Origin: Corynebacterium jeikeium | GTDB lineage: Bacteria; Actinomycetota; Actinomycetes; Mycobacteriales; Mycobacteriaceae | Direction: 5' to 3' | NCBI RefSeq assembly: GCF_000738265.1 | Contig: NZ_JFCQ01000001.1 | Span: 186,001 to 250,000, forward strand | DNA: 64,000 bases | Shown here: positions 62,012 to 64,000 of the stretch, piece after piece | Numbering within the stretch: position 1 is the first letter of the stretch | Layout: every line of letters starts with the position of its first letter | The notes under the pieces: model-generated | What the model saw: the letters and a program-made list of their open reading frames with translations, nothing else | Database searches by the model: none | Told to the model about the DNA's origin: nothing | Position numbers and translations under genes: made by a program

Positions 62012-62533
62012 ATGGCTGACAACCAGACCCGCTGGCTTACCCAGGAATCCTACGACCGACTGAATGCAGAGCTGACCGCTCTGAAGGAAAACCGCCCGGT
62101 GCTGGCTGCCGAGATCAACGAGCGCCGTGAAGAGGGTGACCTGAAGGAGAACGGTGGCTACCACGCAGCCCGCGAGCAGCAGGGCCAGGAGGAAGCACGC
62201 ATCACCTACCTGGAGGAGCTGCTGGATAGCGCCACCATCGGTGAGGCTCCGCAGGAGTCCGGCGTGGCACTGGTCGGTTCCGTGATCCACGTGTACTACG
62301 ACGGTGACGAAGATGATAAGGAGACATTCCTGATCGGTACCCGTGGCCTGGAGTCTTCCAACCCGGACCTGGAGACCTACTCCACCGATGCGCCGCTGGG
62401 TGCGGCCATTGTGGGCGCCAAGGTTGGCGAGACCCGCGAGTACCAGACCCCGGCTGGCGACACCGTCTCTGTGACGATCGTCGCCGCTGAGCCTTACGAC
62501 CCTGACCTGGACGTTCCGCGCGCGGAGCAGTAG
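62012..62533 (+). CDS. greA: Transcription elongation factor GreA
   Basis: 173 residues. The N-terminal coiled-coil hairpin ([53 protein letters not shown]) includes the acidic tip residues needed to stimulate RNA polymerase transcript cleavage. The C-terminal FKBP-like domain holds [26 protein letters not shown] 62012 has GGGAG upstream. A strong terminator follows after a short GGCTGGC-rich spacer. Confidence 0.95.
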   Translation: MADNQTRWLTQESYDRLNAELTALKENRPVLAAEINERREEGDLKENGGYHAAREQQGQEEARITYLEELLDSATIGEAPQESGVALVGSVIHVYYDGDEDDKETFLIGTRGLESSNPDLETYSTDAPLGAAIVGAKVGETREYQTPAGDTVSVTIVAAEPYDPDLDVPRAEQ

Positions 62534-62671
62534 TTACTACAGTTACTACTTTGCTGGCACTGGGTGGCTGGCGGCTTTAGCTGGCTGCGGCTTTAGTCGG
62601 CTGCGGCTGGCTCCAATTGCGCTGGCTGGCCGTCATTTGCTGCCGGCTTTAACTGGTTGCGACCGGCGGTA
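62534..62671. repeat. GGCTGGC/GGCTGCGGCTTTAG low-complexity stretch after greA
   Basis: Words GGCTGGCGGCTTTAG, GGCTGCGGCTTTAG and GGCTGCGGCTGG recur. Similar GGCTGGCGGCTGGC words follow fum at 45460. No gene. Confidence 0.6.
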
Positions 62672-62710
62672 AGCAAGAAGGGCGCCTTCGGGCGCCCTTC
62701 TTGCTTTTCT
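62672..62710 (+). terminator. Strong Rho-independent terminator after greA
   Basis: A perfect 15-bp stem (AGCAAGAAGGGCGCC) with a TTCG loop, followed by TTTCT. It is nearly symmetrical and may work in both directions. Confidence 0.9.
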
Positions 62711-62784
62711 CTGCCTTTCAGGCCTCATTTTCTCTGCCTTTGAGACCTCCCGGCAGGCCCCATTGCCCCTCTCGGAGGGGTTAG

Positions 62785-62906
62785 ATGTCGGAAAAGTTGC
62801 AATTTGTTATTGGGGAGCATTCTCACTTACCTAAACCTACAGGTCAGAACGTTTTGTTGCTCACACGTCGTTGGCGGAGATTCTGGTTTTGCAACTTTTC
62901 CGACAT
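62785..62906 (+). repeat. 122-bp inverted-end element, subtype II, copy 2
   Basis: Ends ATGTCGGAAAAGTTGCAA and TTGCAACTTTTCCGACAT are a perfect 18-bp inverted repeat. CAGGTCAG occupies positions 56-63 (62840-62847). The interior shares TTGGGG at the same offset with the reverse-oriented copy at 46003. Confidence 0.9.
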
Positions 62907-63063
62907 TTCCCACCCCGCTTCCGTTTCTTGATCCGTTCTTCCCCCTACTCCCTTCCCTTAACCCAATCCTCAAGGGTTTCGTTCCTCAAGATTTCCTCAA
63001 AATGTCGCCAGTTCCAGACCGCGCCAGGGTGAACCTCGCCAAAACAGAGCTACAGCGGAGTGA
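62907..63063. other. Spacer between the two inverted-end elements
   Basis: 157 bp, pyrimidine-rich at first. No gene or known motif was recognised. Confidence 0.4.
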
Positions 63064-63186
63064 ATGTCGTTAGAACGGGAATACGTTATTGCAAACCATT
63101 TGCAACTACAAGAACGTGCAGGTCAGGGTGTTGCAGTTTTATCAGGCTGTCTGGCCGACCGTCACGCATTCCCGTTCTAGCGACAT
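63064..63186 (+). repeat. 123-bp inverted-end element, subtype I, copy 2
   Basis: Ends ATGTCGTTAGAACGGGAAT and ATTCCCGTTCTAGCGACAT form 19-bp inverted repeats with one mismatch. CAGGTCAG is at positions 56-63 (63119-63126). Confidence 0.9.
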
Positions 63187-63225
63187 TTCCCCGCCCTAGG
63201 AGCGAAATCCCCTGCAAACCGGCAG

Positions 63226-63257
63226 AAAAAAGGGGCTTCCAGTTAACCGGAAGCCCC
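63226..63257 (-). terminator. Terminator of the Bax-inhibitor-1 gene
   Basis: Stem GGGGCTTCC/GGAAGCCCC with an 8-nt loop; on the reverse strand it ends in TTTTTT. It lies about 85 bp past the gene stop, beyond the 32-bp duplication. Confidence 0.85.
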
Positions 63258-63274
63258 TCAACTGACAGCGCTTC

Positions 63275-63355
63275 AGCGCTAGCCCCATGAAGCCTTAGCC
63301 TCTAAAAGCGCTAGCCCCATGAAGCCTTAGCCTCTAAAAGCGCTAGTCCCTGAAG
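63275..63355. repeat. 32-bp tandem duplication at the 3' end of the BI-1 gene
   Basis: Two exact 32-bp copies (63275-63306 and 63307-63338) begin AGCGCTAGCCCCATGAAG. A third, partial copy starts at 63339 and contains the gene stop codon (CTA, TAG on the reverse strand). The unit therefore derives from the gene end. Confidence 0.85.
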
Positions 63356-64000
63356 TAGGACAGCAGGCGCAGGATCTCGGTGTACAGCCAGACCAGGGTA
63401 ACGGCCAGGCCCATCGCAACACCCCAGGCCATCTTGGACGGCGCGCCTGCGCGGACCAGACGGTCAGCCTGATCGAAGTCCAGCAGGAAGCTCATAGCAG
63501 CGATACCAATGCAGACCAGGGAGAAGATGATGGCGATCGGACCACCGTCGCGCAGGATGCCAGCGGAGCCGGTAACCAGCGCGAACACCAGGTTGCCCAG
63601 AGCCAGAACCAGAACACCGATCATGGCGCCCACCAGGAAGCGGGTGAACTTCGGAGTTACGCGGATAGCACCGGTCTTGTAAACAAACAGCATGCCGATG
63701 AAGACGCCAATGGTGCCGAGAACTGCCTGGGCAATGAGCATGCCGGCGTCCGTATCACCAACCGCAGCACCAGAAACCAGGAACGTAAAGCCACCAACAA
63801 AGAGACCCTCGAAGGCCGCGTAGGTCAGAGTGACAGGGGCGGAGTCGTACTTCTTACCGAAAGCCGAAACCAGAACAGCGATCAGGCCACCGATCATGCC
63901 GACGAAGGTCAGGATCATCACCAGGCGGTCGTCGTTAAGGCCGATGATGAAGTTCACGACTGCCAGGGCGACAATCACGGCCAGGGTGATGCCGGTCTTG
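63343..64000 (-). CDS. Bax inhibitor-1/YccA family membrane protein, C-terminal part
   Basis: About 219 codons are visible, and the frame is open to the window edge, so the N-terminus is outside. At least six helices are present (VALAVVNFIIGLNDD, LTYAAFEGLFVGGFTFLVSGA, FLVGAMIGVLVLALGNLVF, IIFSLVCIGIAAMSFLLDFDQADRLV), ending in LYTEILRLLSYFRD. FEGLFVGGF, LLDFDQAD and the C-terminal helix are hallmarks of the actinobacterial YccA/BI-1 group. Members are pH-sensitive calcium-leak-like proteins; the bacterial role is unclear. Confidence 0.88.
   Translation of the reverse strand, partial: KTGITLAVIVALAVVNFIIGLNDDRLVMILTFVGMIGGLIAVLVSAFGKKYDSAPVTLTYAAFEGLFVGGFTFLVSGAAVGDTDAGMLIAQAVLGTIGVFIGMLFVYKTGAIRVTPKFTRFLVGAMIGVLVLALGNLVFALVTGSAGILRDGGPIAIIFSLVCIGIAAMSFLLDFDQADRLVRAGAPSKMAWGVAMGLAVTLVWLYTEILRLLSYFRD

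Overview
The window looks like a chromosomal segment of a Corynebacterium from the lipid-requiring, multidrug-resistant group (C. jeikeium / C. urealyticum relatives). The support is a GC content near 60 percent, mycothiol (mca) and pantothenate genes, DUF4307, DUF4245, DUF6542 and DUF5997 proteins, LGFP and DUF4232 lipoproteins, and beta-oxidation enzymes (two acyl-CoA dehydrogenases and an enoyl-CoA hydratase) that C. glutamicum and C. diphtheriae generally lack. The species is inference.

Layout. 1-18.7 kb is accessory chromosome: an edge-truncated secreted protein, a FadE25-type acyl-CoA dehydrogenase, lipoproteins, membrane proteins, a patatin-like hydrolase, an MFS carrier, a Tat-exported phosphoesterase, a TipA-like MerR regulator, an HrtBA-like ABC exporter with a TetR regulator, DUF2625 and a HigBA toxin-antitoxin pair. 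18.77-33.23 kb is a composite genomic island. Three degenerate copies of the 3' end of ychF, each still spelling VEFKFNV-stop or VEFKFNVT-stop, lie at 18.77, 27.18 and 29.52 kb. The real ychF end is at 33.23 kb. Remnants of one type of large serine integrase sit about 30 bp from two of these sites. The island therefore appears to be at least three elements stacked at the ychF 3' end: a copper-resistance element (DUF305, copB, HMA protein, copS, copR, lipoprotein, copO); a small degraded element carrying erm(X) with its leader peptide and a methyltransferase fragment; and a cadmium/arsenic-type element (cmtR, P1B ATPase, ArsO-like monooxygenase).

From 33.2 kb to the right edge is conserved core: ychF, metPS (NSS importer), AI-2E-type permease, DUF6542, ispH, xseAB, DUF4245, glpX, fum, phoH, glyA, coaA, a cis-prenyl transferase, mca, DUF4307, greA and a Bax-inhibitor-1 protein. 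From memory, this order is largely collinear with M. tuberculosis Rv1080c to Rv1112. Lineage-specific insertions are TetR-MFS, GNAT, LGFP, LysR-like/DUF5997, fadE, echA and pncA.

The least expected signal is a family of four intergenic elements of 122-123 bp: two after fum (45.8-46.1 kb) and two after greA (62.8-63.2 kb). They share ATGTCG/CGACAT ends within terminal inverted repeats of about 19 bp in two subtypes, and a CAGGTCA core starting exactly at position 56 in every copy. I do not recognise the family. No tRNA, rRNA, CRISPR array or intact transposase was seen.
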